Assembly (NCBI GenBank): GCA_004565275.1
Contig: SDOX01000183.1
Location: 308,192 to 372,191, forward strand
Direction of reading: 5' to 3'
DNA: 64,000 bases
Source of the DNA: Nannochloropsis salina CCMP1776
Lineage: Eukaryota; Sar; Eustigmatophyceae; Eustigmatales; Monodopsidaceae
Under the pieces are notes generated by a model. It was given only the letters and a program-made list of their open reading frames with translations, had not been told where the DNA came from and ran no database searches. Below, piece by piece: positions 61,352 through 64,000 of the stretch (position 1 is its first letter; each line of letters begins with the position of its first letter). Made by a program: the position numbers and the translations under genes.

Positions 61352-64000
61352 TCAATCATTCTTGTCCTGTTCAAGCATGTTGACCAAAAAGTCCGCAACA
61401 CACGACGGACACGCAAGGCTTATGTGTGCGTCGGACCTTTGTTTATTGACACTACTTTCGGGGCCATATTTGTTAGACCTAATGGCTGCTTGGTACTCTT
61501 GGCACAAAATTTCTGCTGTTAAATGCAGAGGTCTGGCTAGACTTGTCAACTTGCTTGCCAGAGATGGCACGAAAACCTGAACTAGCTCGGTTTGGTTCAG
61601 CACATGTCCGCAACTGAAAGCCACTACACGAAATCTCCCTACCACTCCCTCCGAACTCCGCCCGTTTGCGAAGGCTCTTGAGTATTCAGAGCCCCGCTCT
61701 TCATTTAATCGGGTACTCCAGTCGCGCGTGTCGCCGCCTTCATAGCTTGGAGACCGATACGCAGCTGCCAGTAAGCTCTCAACGAGAACCTCGACGCGAT
61801 TGGAGGCTGCTTGACCCCGCTCGAGGCGACTTATTTGCTGGTACACCGAGTCCCACAAAGCTGGGATTGGCATGGGGATGCGCAGCTGCGTTGGCTCTCG
61901 ACCTCCCGTGCTCCATAAGTCTGTCACACCCAGTTCCTGCATCACAGAGCCATGCTCTATCACGTGTTCGGTCAGACGAACATAGAAGTAGGATGAGAAA
62001 CGTAAAGGTTTCGACACTGGCACCGTCAACCCGCCATCAGCGTCCACCAAGCTGCCTGGCGTGCCGGCATGGAGGATCAGGAGACTCGCCATGAGGGCAA
62101 TGCCCATGTGCCACACCCAAAGGCAGTCATTTGTGCTTGTGGGACTTGTGCCATTTCCATAGGACACAGCGTTGCAGAAAGCGGGCGACAGTATGGCGTC
62201 TTCCAGAGGATTCGAAGGTAGTTCCATAGAGGCCCACGCCTGCAACAGGTTGATCGCCATCCGCTCACGGGTCGACAGCTTGTTGATTCCCCGACGCCGC
62301 AATACGTGGCTATGAAGGAGCCCCAAGAGCACCTCGACCGCTTGATCAGAGAGCTCATCGTCATCTCCATTTCCACCAGATGCCAAAATTTTAATCATCT
62401 CCTCTAAACGCAACCTCAGTGCATCCTCCCAGTCGCCAGCGGCCTCTAGCAACAAAGCCGCGGCCCCAGAGTTCTTGTATTCCCCCCTCAGTGCTCGCAT
62501 TAAGGTGATCGCCGGTGTAAATCGCTCATCCCGCGGAGAAGCGGCGGCGGCTGGCCCGTTGACGGTAACCTCGCAGCTCCATCTTGCAAGCAACTGCTCA
62601 ATCAGCACTTGAGCTTCAAACGCTTCCATTACAGAAGTGGATAGACCCACAGGACGCTTTAGCAGCCCGTTGTCAGTTGTACTGGACTGCGCAAAACGGC
62701 GCGCCTGTAAGGCTATGGGGGTGAAAGCGAGCGGCTCCGCGAGGATGAAGAGGACTTCCAAAAACATATCGGCGAGCATGCGATTACGCCGTTGCTTCTC
62801 CTTCCTGGGTTCCACCTCTTCCAAGTTCTCAGAGATTTCCTCATCAGTGGTGGTATAAGCCTCCTTTTGTTTTCGTTTCGAGTCCGAAACGTCAGTTTTC
62901 TGAGCAGTAGCGTCAACGGCCATGGCCAAACCCTCCACGACCCTGTCCCGTGGTGACCAAGCAGAAAAAAGCGGCACGCCCCGGACCTCTTTCCCCTCAG
63001 TCTCGCGATTGCACACTCTCACCATCAAGCGTGGGCTCATGGGCAGGGGCGGGGGTGGGTCTCGATTAGGCAGCGGGCCGGCCCCCACCCAGTACGACAG
63101 CTGGAGCCCAAGAGCTCCAAGGCAGGGTCGCGGTAGATGAGGGAGCTTTGACAGCAGCCACTGGTATTGCTCATCGAGAAGCAAAAGCTGTGGGTCTGAT
63201 AATAAGATATCGAGCTGGAGACGCAGAGGTAAAACCGCCCAGAGCACGGAACGGGCCGCTTGAATGATGCACCTCCCGGCCCCCACGCCGCACAGCCAAG
63301 CAACGTCGCAGCGGCTCAGCGGCATGAGCAAGCTCGCCGTGGACGAGGCCGACGCCGAGCCTGAGCTGGCAGGAGAGGGTGAGGGAGGTGAGGGCGGAGG
63401 CCTGGCAGCCATGGCGCCGAGGCGGTCCAAGGTAGCGGAAACGCCGGGGACCCCCCCCCGGACCCAGCTGGCGAAGAGGGCCTCGGAGACCCGCCGTCGG
63501 GAAAGGAGGAGGGAGACCACCAGCTTCAAGCTGTAGTCGGGGCAGACCTCTAGGAAGAGCAGCAAGTCTTCCTTGGTCCAGCCTCCCGCGCTCGTTGTGC
63601 CCACCATCCACCGCACACAGCGCAGCGCGATGCGGGCCCTGCCGTCCCTGCCGGATGCGAGCTCTGGATCCGCCCCCAATAATCGACGAAAATACTCGGG
63701 GTGCAGTTTAGGACCCTTAAGCACCACCCGTTTTCTCTCACGATCACCTAAAAGCAAGCTCCAGCCCAGAACCAGGGCGTCATCGACCCTGCCCTCCTCG
63801 CCCAGTCCCTCCACGAATTTCACTAATTCTCCGGGGGCCAGGGCGCGCGCTTGAAGGGAGGACGGGAGGGAGGAAGGTTTGGAGTATTGGAGGAGAACAA
63901 AGCCGCCTCGCTTTACGGGCCGCGGTGAGGGGGGCATTTCCTCCTTTTTGTCGGCGACGAAGCGAAGGAAGAAGACGCTGCACTGGGACCACACTCCAAG
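61352..64000 (-). CDS. Large protein with C-terminal CxH/CxxC zinc-ligand pair (5' end beyond window)
   Basis: At least 882 codons are open from the window edge; the N-terminus is missing. I do not recognise the family. The middle is helix-rich with many Leu/Ala/Arg and looks like an alpha-solenoid (LVSLLLSRRRVSEALFASWV, ALVLGWSLLLGDRERKR). The C-terminal 100 residues have FSCGHVLNQ, then about 57 residues later LACPSCVADFLV, which would be half or more of a RING-like zinc site. Beta-propeller, then solenoid, then a C-terminal RING-like end is the layout of HOPS/CORVET subunits such as VPS8 or VPS41. The first visible segment (VWSQCSVFFLRFV) could be the last propeller strand. The comparison is by layout only. 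Confidence 0.6.
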   Translation of the reverse strand, partial: LGVWSQCSVFFLRFVADKKEEMPPSPRPVKRGGFVLLQYSKPSSLPSSLQARALAPGELVKFVEGLGEEGRVDDALVLGWSLLLGDRERKRVVLKGPKLHPEYFRRLLGADPELASGRDGRARIALRCVRWMVGTTSAGGWTKEDLLLFLEVCPDYSLKLVVSLLLSRRRVSEALFASWVRGGVPGVSATLDRLGAMAARPPPSPPSPSPASSGSASASSTASLLMPLSRCDVAWLCGVGAGRCIIQAARSVLWAVLPLRLQLDILLSDPQLLLLDEQYQWLLSKLPHLPRPCLGALGLQLSYWVGAGPLPNRDPPPPLPMSPRLMVRVCNRETEGKEVRGVPLFSAWSPRDRVVEGLAMAVDATAQKTDVSDSKRKQKEAYTTTDEEISENLEEVEPRKEKQRRNRMLADMFLEVLFILAEPLAFTPIALQARRFAQSSTTDNGLLKRPVGLSTSVMEAFEAQVLIEQLLARWSCEVTVNGPAAAASPRDERFTPAITLMRALRGEYKNSGAAALLLEAAGDWEDALRLRLEEMIKILASGGNGDDDELSDQAVEVLLGLLHSHVLRRRGINKLSTRERMAINLLQAWASMELPSNPLEDAILSPAFCNAVSYGNGTSPTSTNDCLWVWHMGIALMASLLILHAGTPGSLVDADGGLTVPVSKPLRFSSYFYVRLTEHVIEHGSVMQELGVTDLWSTGGREPTQLRIPMPIPALWDSVYQQISRLERGQAASNRVEVLVESLLAAAYRSPSYEGGDTRDWSTRLNEERGSEYSRAFANGRSSEGVVGRFRVVAFSCGHVLNQTELVQVFVPSLASKLTSLARPLHLTAEILCQEYQAAIRSNKYGPESSVNKQRSDAHISLACPSCVADFLVNMLEQDKND

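Noticed and set aside
1-64000. CRISPR arrays, rRNA, tRNA, transposons, viral elements or a prokaryotic operon
   Set aside because: No spaced direct repeats, rRNA cores, tRNA cloverleaf, transposase, reverse transcriptase or capsid motifs were seen. Genes have spliceosomal introns throughout.

Overview
This is a gene-dense stretch of a eukaryotic nuclear genome of moderately high GC. About 24 protein-coding genes lie on both strands, with short gaps and few, short (about 70-335 nt) GT-AG introns. Two genes carry signal-peptide-led N-termini of the kind used for a complex, secondary red-type plastid: a sigma-70 factor with a signal peptide ending in an A-A-F motif, and a CcdA-type thiol transporter. 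Together with the compact genes and a large class-3 lipase, this points to a photosynthetic stramenopile, most likely a eustigmatophyte such as Nannochloropsis/Microchloropsis. The organism is inferred, not proven. No rRNA, tRNA, CRISPR, transposon or viral element was recognised.

Layout. 1-5 kb: mitochondrial processing peptidase alpha (C-terminus off the window), an RNA polymerase I A34-like protein, and Rab geranylgeranyltransferase alpha. 5.5-11.6 kb: a Nudix hydrolase with an extra N-terminal region, the spliceosomal U-box cyclophilin PPIL2, and the NatB catalytic subunit NAA20. 12.5-20.6 kb: an Ariadne RBR ubiquitin ligase, an aldo-keto reductase, a class-3 lipase and CcdA. 21.4-31.7 kb: a giant deubiquitinase of about 3313 residues. 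32.6-43 kb: a histone-fold protein, a FAAP100/FANCB-like candidate, a DENN-domain protein and a CMGC-like kinase. 43.7-52.8 kb: PHF5A (SF3b), a family-16 methyltransferase, the plastid sigma factor, ribosomal protein L26 and an AFG2-like AAA ATPase. 53-64 kb: an unusual SAP30/SGF29/winged-helix fusion, L-2-hydroxyglutarate dehydrogenase, spastin, a tandem pair of glycine-rich membrane-anchored proteins, and the C-terminal part of a large protein with a zinc-ligand-like end.

Several genes were rebuilt across introns by matching reading phase and family sequence: MPP alpha, NAA20 (whose first coding exon is only the ATG), the histone-fold gene (4 exons), PHF5A (5 exons), the aldo-keto reductase, the first exon of the deubiquitinase and both glycine-rich genes. 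The genes do not form one pathway. Loose themes are chromatin and transcription (Pol I subunit, histone fold, SGF29 fusion), splicing (PPIL2, PHF5A), ubiquitin (RBR ligase, deubiquitinase, PPIL2 U-box), ribosome biogenesis (RPL26, AFG2-like) and plastid expression or redox (sigma factor, CcdA).

The strongest candidates for something undescribed are the SAP30-SGF29-winged-helix fusion, the three-repeat MABP-like prism at the head of the deubiquitinase, and the tandem glycine-rich gene family.
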